Assembly: GCF_000949135.2 (NCBI RefSeq) | Contig: NZ_JTAN02000003.1 | Span: forward strand, 310,001-374,000 | Direction: 5' to 3' | Length of the DNA: 64,000 nt | DNA from: Burkholderia sp. USMB20 | Lineage (GTDB): Bacteria > Pseudomonadota > Gammaproteobacteria > Burkholderiales > Burkholderiaceae | Shown: piece after piece, positions 37,416-47,539 of the stretch | Layout of the letters: each line of letters begins with the position of its first letter | Numbering within the stretch: position 1 is the stretch's first letter | Notes under the pieces: generated by a model | What the model saw: only the letters and a program-made list of their open reading frames with translations | What the model was told of the DNA's origin: nothing | Database searches by the model: none | Position numbers and translations under genes: made by a program

Positions 37416-38150
37416 TTGAGAAAAACGATTCCGATCCACGATGCGCTCACGCGCTGGTTGCCGCAGGCGGCGTTCGTCGCCGCGGCCGCCGCGCTGACGG
37501 GCTGTACGATGACGCCGTGGACCGACAGCTGGCAGCCGGTGCGGCAGTCGACGCCGGCGTCGGTTGCCACGCCGGGCGTGATCGCCGGCTATTACCGCGT
37601 GAATCCAGGCGACACGCTCGCCGGCATCGCCGCCGCCTACGGGCAGCGCGTGCAGGACCTGGCCGGCTGGAACCACATGTCGCCGAATGACGCCGTGTAT
37701 CCCGGCCAGGTGCTGCGCGTCGCGCCGCCGCCTGCGGCGACGTCGCTCGGGCAGCCGTCCGCGGCGGCCGCGCAGCCGGGCTCGCTGGCATGGCCGGCCA
37801 CGGGCATCGTCGCGACGCCGTTCTCGGCCGGCAAGACGCGCGGCATCGTGATCGCCGCGTCGGGGCCCGACCGTTCGGTGCGGGCCGCGGCCAACGGGCG
37901 GGTGGTGTACGCCGGCTCCGGCGTCAAGGCGTATGGCCCGCTCGTGATCCTGAAGCACGACAACGGGCTCATTACGGCCTACGGGCACAATGGCAGGCTG
38001 CTCGTCAACGAAGGCGACGCGGTGCGCGCGGGCCAGCCGGTCGCCGAGATGGGCACCGACGCGAGCGGCCGCGCGACTTTCGAGTTCGAAGTCCGGCAGA
38101 ACGGCAAGGTCGTCGACCCGATGAACTTCCTGCCGCGCAACGGCGGCTGA
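37416..38150 (+). CDS. NlpD-like LysM/LytM lipoprotein with degenerate peptidase domain
   Basis: This 244-residue protein starts with TTG at 37416, supported by GGGAGGAC five bases upstream. The N-terminus has a helix ending ALTGC, a lipobox. A LysM peptidoglycan-binding repeat follows (YYRVNPGDTLAGIAAAYGQ ... VYPGQVLRV, about 50-95), then an M23/LytM domain (about 125-240). The zinc ligands of active M23 peptidases are lost: the H-x-G-x-D segment reads TRGIVIAAS and the HxH reads ATFEFEV. Like NlpD and EnvC it probably activates amidases for cell separation rather than cutting wall itself. Confidence 0.85.
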   Translation: MRKTIPIHDALTRWLPQAAFVAAAAALTGCTMTPWTDSWQPVRQSTPASVATPGVIAGYYRVNPGDTLAGIAAAYGQRVQDLAGWNHMSPNDAVYPGQVLRVAPPPAATSLGQPSAAAAQPGSLAWPATGIVATPFSAGKTRGIVIAASGPDRSVRAAANGRVVYAGSGVKAYGPLVILKHDNGLITAYGHNGRLLVNEGDAVRAGQPVAEMGTDASGRATFEFEVRQNGKVVDPMNFLPRNGG

Positions 38151-38198
38151 CGCGCCGCTTCACGACGTGTGCGCCGTGCGGCGCACACGCTCCCGCCT

Positions 38199-38837
38199 TC
38201 ACCCTTCCTCGAGCGCCGCGGCGTCGGACTGCCTCGCATGATTGCCGAGCCAGCGGATGCCCAGCGCGAGCCCTGCCGCGCCGAGCGCGATCATCGAGCA
38301 CTGGATCGCGACCGGCAGGTAGCCGTGCGGCCGCGGATCGACGAACGGATAGGGATACCAGTTCTCCAGCGCGCCGCGCACGAGCGTATAGCCGAGATAG
38401 ATCACCGGAAAGCCGAGCCACGCAACCGCGCTGCGCCACGGGATCGGCGAGCGCGGCTCCACGTACAGCCAGTCGCACAGCACCACGAGCGGTACGATCC
38501 GGTGCAGGACCCAGTTGTTGAGGGCCGGCGTGACGTGGCGCAGCGCATCGAGCCGCGCGAGCAGCAGTTCGTAGACGATCGCGGTGATCAGCACGTAGAG
38601 CACGGCGGCGCCGCGCATCGATTCGTAGCGGGCCGAGCCGGGACGCGTGATGCGCGACAGCCCCGCGACCAGCATGGCCGCTGCATACAGGCTGCTCAGT
38701 TGGGTGAAGTAGCTGAGGTAGTTGCCGAGATGGAAGGCCGGCATGCCCCAGTTGCCGGCGACGCTGTGCAGCGTGGTGGACACCGCGAGCAACGCGGCGA
38801 TCAGCCGGTAGGCCGCAACGAAGATCGCTTTGCTCAT
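38199..38837 (-). CDS. Pr6Pr family membrane protein
   Basis: This 212-residue integral membrane protein has about six helices, with the pattern FTQLSSLYAAAML, VLYVLITAIVYELLL, LNNWVLHRIVPLVVLCDWLY and LGYTLVRGALENWYPYPFVD typical of Pr6Pr proteins (related to FAR-17a/AIG1-like). The start is ATG at 38837; the frame stays open upstream but without protein-like sequence. The function of the family is unknown. Confidence 0.85.
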   Translation of the reverse strand: MSKAIFVAAYRLIAALLAVSTTLHSVAGNWGMPAFHLGNYLSYFTQLSSLYAAAMLVAGLSRITRPGSARYESMRGAAVLYVLITAIVYELLLARLDALRHVTPALNNWVLHRIVPLVVLCDWLYVEPRSPIPWRSAVAWLGFPVIYLGYTLVRGALENWYPYPFVDPRPHGYLPVAIQCSMIALGAAGLALGIRWLGNHARQSDAAALEEG

Positions 38838-39067
38838 GATGCCCGCGCAACGTCGCACCAAAGCTTCATCGTGCCACAGCCGCGCACGGGCGCGATGCGG
38901 ATTTTCCATATGGCGGCACCGTGGAACGGGCCGCGCGGATTCGTCGGATATTTGATCCGGTCGCACAACGCCGGCCACGCGCGAGGCTACAATCGGGGCA
39001 GCCGCCGGGCCCCGGCCAGCCCGGCACGGGCCTCCCCGCATACCACACGAGAAACACGAGACAACGC

Positions 39068-39604
39068 ATGAAAAACATCCTCGCGAAACAGACGCGCTAC
39101 AGCGCGCCCGCAATTTTCTTCCACTGGGTCATCTTCCTGCTGGTGGCACTCGCCTACCTGGCCATCGAGATTCGCGGACCGAAAGGCAGCGACAGCCGCG
39201 TGTTCTGGATGAACGTGCACTTGCTGGCAGGCACGTTCGTGCTCGTGCTGTCCGTGCTGCGCGTGCTGTGGCGGATGGTCAGCCGCGTGCCGGAGCCGAT
39301 TCCGCAGGCGACGCTGCTCAAGTGGCTGTCGATGCTCGCCCATGTCGCGCTGTATGTCTTCATCATCGCGCAGCCGCTGCTCGGCATCATGCTCGTCAAC
39401 ATGGGCGGCAAGCCCGTGTCGCTCGACTGGATCGGCGTGTCGTTCACGCTGTTCGGCCCAGACAAGGCGCTGCGGCCGACGATCAAGGAAGCGCACGAAC
39501 TGATCGGCAACGCGTTCTACTTCGTGATCGGCCTGCATGCGCTGGCCGCGCTTTACCACCACTTCATCCGGCGCGACGACGTGCTGCGACGCATGGCGCC
39601 GTGA
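39068..39604 (+). CDS. Cytochrome b561
   Basis: This 178-residue four-helix membrane protein carries the heme-ligand histidines of bacterial b561: H19 in FFHW, H51 in MNVHLLAG, H143 in KEAHELIG and H157 in GLHALAAL. It transfers electrons from the quinone pool, and members of the family can act as superoxide:quinone oxidoreductase. It is a single-gene unit, and a long perfect hairpin follows. Confidence 0.93.
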   Translation: MKNILAKQTRYSAPAIFFHWVIFLLVALAYLAIEIRGPKGSDSRVFWMNVHLLAGTFVLVLSVLRVLWRMVSRVPEPIPQATLLKWLSMLAHVALYVFIIAQPLLGIMLVNMGGKPVSLDWIGVSFTLFGPDKALRPTIKEAHELIGNAFYFVIGLHALAALYHHFIRRDDVLRRMAP

Positions 39605-39632
39605 TCGCCGCGCGCTGAAGCCGCGCAGCATC

Positions 39633-39670
39633 CGGGGGCGCATGGTTGTTGACGCAACCATGCGCCCCCG
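39633..39670. terminator. Perfect 16-bp hairpin after cytochrome b561
   Basis: CGGGGGCGCATGGTTG (39633-39648) and CAACCATGCGCCCCCG (39655-39670) are exact complements around a 6-base loop. No T tract follows. It is probably a transcript end. Confidence 0.6.
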
Positions 39671-39760
39671 ATCCGTTTACCCCGATGCGCGGCTGGCCAT
39701 CGCGGCGAACATTCTGTAACATCTCGGCTGTTTTTACGTTCCGCTTACGCATCGCCGCGC

Positions 39761-40129
39761 ATGCTGCACCGACATCGTCACCTGACCGCCTGGCTCGGCG
39801 TGTTCGCGATCTGGCTCGCGATCGCGGCGCCGCTGGTGTCGCAGTGGCGCATCGCGCAGGCGACGACTCCCGACGCAATCGTCTGTAGTGCAGAGCATGG
39901 TGCGCACCGTGCGCCCGATGCAGGCCACGCGCACGATTACGCGCGGCATCTCGATGCGTGTGGCTACTGCGGCTTCTTCGCGCACAGTCCAGCGATCGGC
40001 GGCGCGGCCGCCGTATCGTTCGCCTTCGTCCCCGCTCATGCCGTTTCCGCCGCCGCGCCGCATGCCGTCGCGGCGCGCGCCGACCGCTACCCGCGCGCAT
40101 ATCCACGCGCACCGCCCGAGCGCGCCTGA
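39761..40129 (+). CDS. DUF2946 family protein (copper-receptor-associated)
   Basis: This 122-residue protein has an N-terminal membrane helix (LGVFAIWLAIAAPLVSQW), then a His/Cys-containing region (CSAEHGAHRAPDAGHAHDY ... LDACGYCGFFAHSP) and a hydrophobic segment, the DUF2946 pattern. Genes of this family usually precede TonB-dependent copper receptors, as here with an 83-bp gap. A metal-binding accessory role is inferred from the His-rich and CxxC residues. Confidence 0.85.
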   Translation: MLHRHRHLTAWLGVFAIWLAIAAPLVSQWRIAQATTPDAIVCSAEHGAHRAPDAGHAHDYARHLDACGYCGFFAHSPAIGGAAAVSFAFVPAHAVSAAAPHAVAARADRYPRAYPRAPPERA

Positions 40130-40212
40130 CGCGCTGTCTTCCGATTCTTTCATCGCCGATATCCGTGCGGTCCGTCGAGGCCGCGTGGAGGGCGTCACTC
40201 GGGCTTTCGATC

Positions 40213-42345
40213 ATGACCATTCTTTCCTTGCGCGCGCCGAGGGCGTCGCGCCATTCCCGTGTGCGGCGCGTGCCGCGCATGCTGAAACTCACCGTTCCCG
40301 CGCTCGCCGTCGGCGCGATGACCGCGGCGGCGGCCGCGACCGAATCCGCACGTGCGTCCGGGGCGCCGACGGACGACGCGGCCACGCTGCTGCCGCCCGT
40401 CGAAGTCGTTGCGTCGCCGCTGACGACGCCGCTCGTCGTCGTCACGGATCCGAAGACGCCGCGCCAGCCGCTGCCGGCGAGCGACGGCGCGGACTACCTG
40501 AAGACGATTCCCGGCTTCACGTCGATCCGCAGCGGCGGGACGAACGGCGACCCCGTGCTGCGCGGGATGTTCGGTTCGCGGCTGAACATTCTCGCGAACG
40601 GGATGCCGACGCTCGGCGCCTGCCCGAACCGGATGGACGCGCCGACCTCGTATATCGCGCCGGAAAGCTATGACAAGGTCACGGTCGTGAAGGGCCCGCA
40701 GACCGTGCTGTACGGCCCCGGCGCCTCGGCCGGCACCGTGCTGTTCGAACGCGTGACGCCGCGTTTCGAGCGTCCCGGCATGCGGTTCGACGGCAGCGTG
40801 GTCGGCGGCTCGTTCGGCCGCAACGACCAGAACGTCGACGTGACGGCCGGCACGCCGGACGTCTACGGCCGCGTGACCGCGAATCACGCGCATGCGCAGG
40901 ACTACGACGACGGCAACGGCAATACCGTGCCGTCGCAATGGGACAAGTGGAACGCCGACGCGGCGCTCGGCTGGACACCCGACGATCACACGCGCGTCGA
41001 GCTGACGGCGGGCACCGGCGACGGCTATGCGCGCTACGCCGGGCGCGGGATGGACGGCGCGCATTTCCGCCGCGAGACGTTCGGCCTGTCGTTCGACAAG
41101 CGGCATCTCGGCGACGTGCTCGACCGGATCGAGGCGCGCGTGTACTACAACGAAGCCGACCACGTGATGGACAACTATACGTTGCGGCAGCCCGACCCGA
41201 CCAGCAGCATGCCGATGCGAATGGCATCCGAGGTGCGGCGCCGCACGCTCGGCGCGCGGGCGGCGGCGACCTTCCGTTTCGGTGACGACTTCAAGCTCGT
41301 GACCGGCGTCGACGCGCAGTCGAACCGGCTCGACGCGCGCTCGGCGATGGGGCGGCAGAACTACGGCGACCAGCCGTGGGACGCGCAGGCAACGATGTGG
41401 AACGCCGGTGCGTTCGGCGAGCTGACGTGGTATGCGAGCGATGCGTCGCGCGTGATCGGCGGTGCGCGGGTCGACTACGCGAGCGCGCGCGACAAGCGTG
41501 CGACGACGAGCGGGATGATGGCGAGCAAGCCGAATCCGACTTTCGACGACGATCGCGCGCGCGTGCTGCCGAGCGGATTCGTGCGTTACGAGCGCGATCT
41601 CGCGTCGCTGCCGGTCACATGGTATGCGGGGATCGGCCATGCGCAACGCTATCCCGACTACTGGGAGCTGTTCTCCGCGAAGCGCGGGCCCGCCGGCTCG
41701 ATCAACGCGTTCTCGGCAGTGCAGCCGGAGAAGACCACGCAGCTCGACATCGGCGCGCAGTACAAGAGCGACCGGTTCGATGCATGGGTGTCGGCCTACG
41801 CGGGATATGTACAGGACTACATCCTGTTCAACTACGCGGCCGGGATGATGGGCCCGACCACGCAGGCAAGCAACGTCAACGCGCAGATCATGGGCGGCGA
41901 AGCCGGCGTGTCGTGGCGGCCGGTCGCGCCGCTGCGCGTCGAGACGTCGCTCGCGTATGCGTGGGGGCGCAACACGACGAGCGGCGATCCGCTGCCGCAG
42001 ATGCCGCCGCTCGAGGCGCGCTTCGGGCTCGAGTACACGCGCGGCGCATGGTCGGCCGGCGGGCTGTGGCGGGTCGTTGCGCCGCAGCATCGCTATGCGG
42101 TGAACGAGGGCAATGTGGTCGGCAAGGACTTCGGCCCGAGCGCCGGCTTCGGCGTCCTGTCGCTGCATGCGCAGTACAACGTCAGCAAGAAGGTGCAGAT
42201 CTCGATCGGCGTCGACAACGTGCTGGACAAGGCCTACACCGAGCACCTGAACCTCGCCGGCAACGCGGGCTTCGGCTATCCGGCGAACGCGCCGGTAATG
42301 GAGCCGGGGCGCACGGCATGGGTGCGCGTGAGCGCGAAACTGTGA
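40213..42345 (+). CDS. TonB-dependent copper receptor (OprC/NosA-like)
   Basis: This 710-residue outer-membrane receptor has a signal peptide (cleavage near residues 45-55), then a plug domain with DYLKTIPGFTSIRSGGTNGD, RGMFGSRLNILANG, GACPNRMDAPTSYIAPESYD and VVKGPQTVLYGPGASAGTV. This plug pattern is diagnostic for the TonB copper receptor family (TIGR01778-like). A 22-strand barrel follows and ends AWVRVSAKL. Met-rich and His-containing stretches could bind copper. The ATG at 40213 is the likely start, though the frame is open upstream. Import energy comes from TonB-ExbBD encoded elsewhere. Confidence 0.93.
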   Translation: MTILSLRAPRASRHSRVRRVPRMLKLTVPALAVGAMTAAAAATESARASGAPTDDAATLLPPVEVVASPLTTPLVVVTDPKTPRQPLPASDGADYLKTIPGFTSIRSGGTNGDPVLRGMFGSRLNILANGMPTLGACPNRMDAPTSYIAPESYDKVTVVKGPQTVLYGPGASAGTVLFERVTPRFERPGMRFDGSVVGGSFGRNDQNVDVTAGTPDVYGRVTANHAHAQDYDDGNGNTVPSQWDKWNADAALGWTPDDHTRVELTAGTGDGYARYAGRGMDGAHFRRETFGLSFDKRHLGDVLDRIEARVYYNEADHVMDNYTLRQPDPTSSMPMRMASEVRRRTLGARAAATFRFGDDFKLVTGVDAQSNRLDARSAMGRQNYGDQPWDAQATMWNAGAFGELTWYASDASRVIGGARVDYASARDKRATTSGMMASKPNPTFDDDRARVLPSGFVRYERDLASLPVTWYAGIGHAQRYPDYWELFSAKRGPAGSINAFSAVQPEKTTQLDIGAQYKSDRFDAWVSAYAGYVQDYILFNYAAGMMGPTTQASNVNAQIMGGEAGVSWRPVAPLRVETSLAYAWGRNTTSGDPLPQMPPLEARFGLEYTRGAWSAGGLWRVVAPQHRYAVNEGNVVGKDFGPSAGFGVLSLHAQYNVSKKVQISIGVDNVLDKAYTEHLNLAGNAGFGYPANAPVMEPGRTAWVRVSAKL

Positions 42346-42392
42346 CGTGCGGCGCGCGTGTGCGATGCAGCATGCGTGCGCGTGGTTGCAAC

Positions 42393-42412
42393 CCCCGCCC
42401 GAACGGGCGGGG
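42393..42412. terminator. Hairpin after the copper receptor gene
   Basis: CCCCGCCCG (42393-42401) and CGGGCGGGG (42404-42412) form an almost loop-less GC stem 48 bp after the receptor stop. There is no T tract. Confidence 0.5.
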
Positions 42413-42505
42413 CGCGTCAACCGATTAGAGAACCGTATCTAGTCAGGGCGCAAACGTTCGCGACTCGTGATTCACTCCCGCATTCGATGCACACGGTACC
42501 CGTGA

Positions 42506-43672
<1,167 letters not shown>

Positions 43673-43675
43673 TCG

Positions 43676-44710
43676 ATGACGACACGCGAAGGACGCGCGC
43701 CGCTCGCGCGGCGCGTTGTGGTCTACGGCGCGGTGGGGCTGGCGGCGATCGCCGGCGTCGCGATCTGGACCGGTACGGCATCGCATCGCGGCGCCGACGC
43801 GCCGCATGCGTCGGCGGATGCCGCAGCCCTCGGCGGCGTGAACGCCGCGCCGTCGCAGCCCGCATTGCCGGCGAGCGCTGGCCTGCCGCCGCCGCTCGCC
43901 GATTCCAGTGCGCCGCGGCTGCCGCTCGACACCGGCGGCCACCTTGCGAAGTCGCGCGCGGTGCGCGATTTCTTCGATTATTGCCTGACCGCGCGGAGCG
44001 ACTTGAGCGCGCCCGCGCTCGATGCGCTCGTCGTGCGCGAGATCGCCGCCCAGCTCGACGGCACGGTCGCGCAACCCGAGGCGCTCGACGTCTGGCATCG
44101 ATACCGCACGTATCTCGACGCGCTCGCGAAGCTGCCGGAGGCGGGTGCGGTCGACAAGTCCGATCTCGGCGCGCTGCAGCTCGCGCTCGACCAGCGCGCG
44201 TCGATCGCGTATCGGACGCTCGGCGACTGGAGCCAGCCGTTCTTCGGCACCGAGCAGTGGCGGCAGCGCTACGATCTCGCGCGGCTGAAGATTACGCAGG
44301 ACCCTGCGCTGACGGAGGCGCAAAAGGCGGAGCGGCTCGCGGCGCTCGCGCAGCAGATGCCGGCCGACGAACGCGTGGCACGGCAGACGGCCGACCGGCA
44401 GCAGGCCGCGATCGACCAGATCGCGCAGTTACGGAAGAGTGGGGCGACGCCCGATGCGATGCGCGCGCAACTGACGCAGACACTCGGCCCGGAAGCCGCC
44501 GCGCGCGTCGCGCAGATGCAGCAGGAGGACGCGTCGTGGCAGAGCCGCTACGCCGACTATGCGGCGCAGCGTGCGCAGATCGGCGCGGCCGGATTGTCGC
44601 CGCAGGATCGCGACGCGCAGATCGCCGCGCTGCGTCAGCGCATGTTCACGAAGCCCGGCGAAGCGCTGCGCGCGGCGTCGCTCGACCGCGGCGCGGCTGC
44701 CGCGCAGTAA
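43676..44710 (+). CDS. lifO: Lipase-specific foldase (lipase chaperone)
   Basis: This 344-residue membrane-anchored chaperone has a short cytoplasmic N-terminus, one membrane helix (VVVYGAVGLAAIAGVAIW, about 15-32), an Ala/Pro-rich linker and a helical folding domain. The family signature RxxFDYCLTA occurs as VRDFFDYCLTAR (about residues 97-108). The GTEQWRQRYDLARLKI and LSPQDRDAQIAALRQ segments are typical of the later helices. It converts the secreted lipase to its active fold. It is transcribed with lipA. Confidence 0.95.
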   Translation: MTTREGRAPLARRVVVYGAVGLAAIAGVAIWTGTASHRGADAPHASADAAALGGVNAAPSQPALPASAGLPPPLADSSAPRLPLDTGGHLAKSRAVRDFFDYCLTARSDLSAPALDALVVREIAAQLDGTVAQPEALDVWHRYRTYLDALAKLPEAGAVDKSDLGALQLALDQRASIAYRTLGDWSQPFFGTEQWRQRYDLARLKITQDPALTEAQKAERLAALAQQMPADERVARQTADRQQAAIDQIAQLRKSGATPDAMRAQLTQTLGPEAAARVAQMQQEDASWQSRYADYAAQRAQIGAAGLSPQDRDAQIAALRQRMFTKPGEALRAASLDRGAAAAQ

Positions 44711-44731
44711 TGCGCGCAATCGCGCACGCGC

Positions 44732-46258
44732 TCATGCCGCGCGCGTGAAGCGCCGCGGCAGATGCCGTTCGATGGTGGCCGCGAGCGTGTCGAACGCGGG
44801 GCCGATGCGTTCGTGCGCGACGCACGCGTAGCCGAGCAGCAGCCCGCGCCGCGCAGTGTCCAGGCTGCTGTAGTAGCTGGTCAGCGGGCGCACGATCACG
44901 CCCGCGTCGAATGCGCTTTGCGTGACTGCGCGATCGTCGCACGTGTCGGGCAGGCCGAGCACCAGATGGAGTCCCGCCTCGTCGCCCATCACGGGCAACG
45001 CGTCGCCGAAGCGCGCATGGATCGCATCGATCAGCAACTGCCGGCGCTCGCCGTACAGCGTGCGCATCCGCCTGACGTGCGAAGTCAGGTGCCCGTCCAT
45101 GATGAACTCCGCGAGCACGGCCTGCTGCATCAGCTGGCCCTCGCGATACAGCTCCGACAGCCCGGTGCGGAACGTGTCGACCAGATGCTCCGGCACGACC
45201 ATGTAGCCCATCCGCAGGCCCGGGAACAGCATCTTGCCGAGGCTGCCGACGTAGATCACGCGGCCGCCGTCGTCGAGCCCCTGCAGCGACGCGAGCGGCC
45301 GGCTGCCGTAGCGGAATTCGCTGTCGTAGTCGTCCTCGATGATCCAGCAGCGGTGCTGGCGTGCGTACTCGAGCAGCATCCGGCGGCGCGCGAGGCTCAT
45401 CACCATCCCGAGCGGATACTGATGCGACGGCGTGACGAGCACGAGCCGCGGCGGATGCTGCATGTCGCCCGCGCTCGGATCGAGGCCTTCCTGGTCGACC
45501 GGCACCGGCGTGAGCGCGAGGCCGGTCGCCTGCAGCACGCTGCGCACGCCCCAGTAGCACGGTTCCTCGACCCACGCGCGATCGCCGATGTCGGACAGCA
45601 GCCGCACCGCGAGGTCGATCGACTGGTGGATGCCGGTCGTGATGATCACCTGGTCCGGCGTGCATTTGACCGAGCGCGCGACGCGCAGGTAGTCGGCGAG
45701 CGCGCGGCGCAGCGGCCGGTAGCCGCCGCCCGGCGCATAGGTCAGCAATTCGGGATTCGCTTCCTTCCACAGGCGCGCCTGCAGGCGGCTCCAGGTGCGG
45801 CTCGGGAATTCCGACACGTCCGGCACGCCCGGCATGAACGCGCCCCACTGGCGCCGCGACACGCCCGCGTGCTCGATCAGCTGCCGGCCGCGCATCGACA
45901 GGCCGCCTTGTGCGTCCTGCTGCAGCGCCGCATCGGCATCGGACGGCTGCGGTGCGGCGGCGCCCGGCACGCGGATCGCGGCCGCGTCCGGCCGCGTGTC
46001 GGCCACGTAGGTGCCGCTGCCGGTCGTCGTCAGCACGTAGCCTTCGGCCGTCAGCTGGTCGTACACGTGCAGCACGGTATTGCGCGCGATCGACAGGTCT
46101 GCCGCGAGCGTGCGCGAACTCGGCAGCTTTGTGCCTGGCCCTAATTCTCCGGTGAGAATGGCCTGCTGCATCAGTTGCAGCAGTTGCCGGTACATCGGCT
46201 CGGACGAGCCGCGGTCGAGACGGGCCGAGAGCCAGTCGCCCAGGATCACGGTATCCAA
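44732..46258 (-). CDS. MocR/GabR-family PLP-dependent transcriptional regulator
   Basis: This 508-residue protein has an N-terminal GntR winged helix (LPSSRTLAADLSIARNTVLH, about 48-67), a linker and a fold-type I aminotransferase-like domain. The latter shows GTYVADTRPD, SEFPSRTWSRLQ, YAPGGGYRPLRRALADYL and IIEDDYDSEFRY. The PLP lysine is in VGSLGKMLFPGLRMGY. Such regulators sense amino acids or related amines through PLP. The start is TTG at 46258 with AGGA upstream; GTG at 46249 is an alternative. It is divergent from a polyamine-type ABC importer and probably regulates it. Confidence 0.9.
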   Translation of the reverse strand: MDTVILGDWLSARLDRGSSEPMYRQLLQLMQQAILTGELGPGTKLPSSRTLAADLSIARNTVLHVYDQLTAEGYVLTTTGSGTYVADTRPDAAAIRVPGAAAPQPSDADAALQQDAQGGLSMRGRQLIEHAGVSRRQWGAFMPGVPDVSEFPSRTWSRLQARLWKEANPELLTYAPGGGYRPLRRALADYLRVARSVKCTPDQVIITTGIHQSIDLAVRLLSDIGDRAWVEEPCYWGVRSVLQATGLALTPVPVDQEGLDPSAGDMQHPPRLVLVTPSHQYPLGMVMSLARRRMLLEYARQHRCWIIEDDYDSEFRYGSRPLASLQGLDDGGRVIYVGSLGKMLFPGLRMGYMVVPEHLVDTFRTGLSELYREGQLMQQAVLAEFIMDGHLTSHVRRMRTLYGERRQLLIDAIHARFGDALPVMGDEAGLHLVLGLPDTCDDRAVTQSAFDAGVIVRPLTSYYSSLDTARRGLLLGYACVAHERIGPAFDTLAATIERHLPRRFTRAA

Positions 46259-46261
46259 AGT

Positions 46262-46303
46262 GGTCCTACTAGGAATATTGAAATGGTTCCCTAGTATAGA
46301 ACC
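46262..46303. promoter_or_regulatory. Operator-like inverted repeats in the MocR/ABC spacer
   Basis: GGTCCTACTAGGAA (46262-46275) and GGTTCCCTAGTATAGAACC (46285-46303) carry related half-sites in opposite orientation: the reverse of the second reads GGTTCTATACTAGGGAACC. The second contains a minus-strand TATACT -10 for the regulator. A TATAGT -10 for the importer lies at 46314-46319. This arrangement fits autorepression plus control of the importer. Confidence 0.6.
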
Positions 46304-46366
46304 GTGCGCGCCGTATAGTGGCTCGCATCTCAAAAACGTTTGTCGCGCAGCAAGGGGACAGCCACA

Positions 46367-47461
46367 ATGAAGTCCGATGATGTGATCGTCAGCTTTCGCG
46401 GCGTGCGGAAGACCTACGACGGCGAGACGCTGGTCGTCAAATCGCTCGACCTCGATATCCACCGAGGGGAATTCCTGACGCTGCTCGGGCCGTCCGGCTC
46501 GGGCAAGACCACCTGCCTGATGATGCTGGCGGGCTTCGAGTTCCCGACGGGCGGCGAGATCCGCCTCGACGGCGAGCTGCTGAATACCGTGCCGCCGCAC
46601 AAGCGCAATATCGGCATGGTGTTCCAGAACTACGCGCTGTTTCCGCACCTGACGGTCGAGCAGAACGTCGCGTATCCGCTGACGGTGCGCAAGCTCGCGG
46701 CCGCCGAGCGCGCGGAGCGCGTCGCGCATGCGCTGAAGATGGTGCAGATGGAGCGTTTCGCGAAGCGCTATCCGGCGCAGCTGTCGGGCGGCCAGCAGCA
46801 GCGCATCGCGCTCGCGCGTGCCCTCGTGTTCGAGCCGAAGCTCGTGCTGATGGACGAGCCGCTCGGCGCGCTCGACAAGCAGTTGCGCGAACACATGCAG
46901 TACGAACTGAAGGCGCTGCACGAGAAGCTCGGCGTGACCTTCGTGTACGTGACGCACGACCAGGGCGAGGCGCTGACGATGTCCGATCGCGTCGCCGTGT
47001 TCGACAAGGGCATCGTGCAGCAGCTCGATACCGTCGACCGCCTGTACGAATCGCCGTGCAACGAATTCGTCGCGAACTTCATCGGCGACAGCAACCGGCT
47101 GCGCGGCACCATCGCGCGCGTCGACGGCGAATTCTGCGAATTCCGGCTGGACGACGGCACGCAGCTCGTCGGGCGCCGCATCGGCGACGCGGCCGAAGGC
47201 GCGCCGGCCGTCGCGTGCATCCGCCCCGAACGCATGAGCCTCGCGAATGGGCACATGAACGGCAGCACCGCCAACCGCGTCACCGGCGAGGCGCGCAGCC
47301 TCATCTATTTCGGCGATCACGTGCGCATGCGCTGCGCGCTGCCGGGCCAGGACGAATGCTTCGTGAAGGTGCCGCTCGGCACGGGCGCGCTCGACGCGTT
47401 CTCGCCCGGCGCGCCGGTATCGCTCGCATTCGCGCCCGAGCACCTGCGCGTGTTCGCCTGA
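46367..47461 (+). CDS. ABC transporter ATP-binding protein (polyamine type, PotA-like)
   Basis: This 364-residue ATPase has Walker A LGPSGSGKTT (about 40-49), the Q-loop VFQNYALFPH, signature LSGGQQQR, Walker B LVLMDEPLG, the H-loop THDQ and a C-terminal TOBE domain (ACIRPERMSL ... FAPEHLRVF). It energises import through the two permeases encoded downstream. The ATG at 46367 follows AAGGGGACA; an upstream in-frame start at 46340 lacks such a site. It is first in the four-gene operon. Confidence 0.93.
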   Translation: MKSDDVIVSFRGVRKTYDGETLVVKSLDLDIHRGEFLTLLGPSGSGKTTCLMMLAGFEFPTGGEIRLDGELLNTVPPHKRNIGMVFQNYALFPHLTVEQNVAYPLTVRKLAAAERAERVAHALKMVQMERFAKRYPAQLSGGQQQRIALARALVFEPKLVLMDEPLGALDKQLREHMQYELKALHEKLGVTFVYVTHDQGEALTMSDRVAVFDKGIVQQLDTVDRLYESPCNEFVANFIGDSNRLRGTIARVDGEFCEFRLDDGTQLVGRRIGDAAEGAPAVACIRPERMSLANGHMNGSTANRVTGEARSLIYFGDHVRMRCALPGQDECFVKVPLGTGALDAFSPGAPVSLAFAPEHLRVFA

Positions 47462-47539
47462 CACTGGGTTTTCCCGCTTTATCGCTGCACGTCGTCAACA
47501 ACAACTGCCCACTTCCACCACGAGAGGAGAGGAACCATC

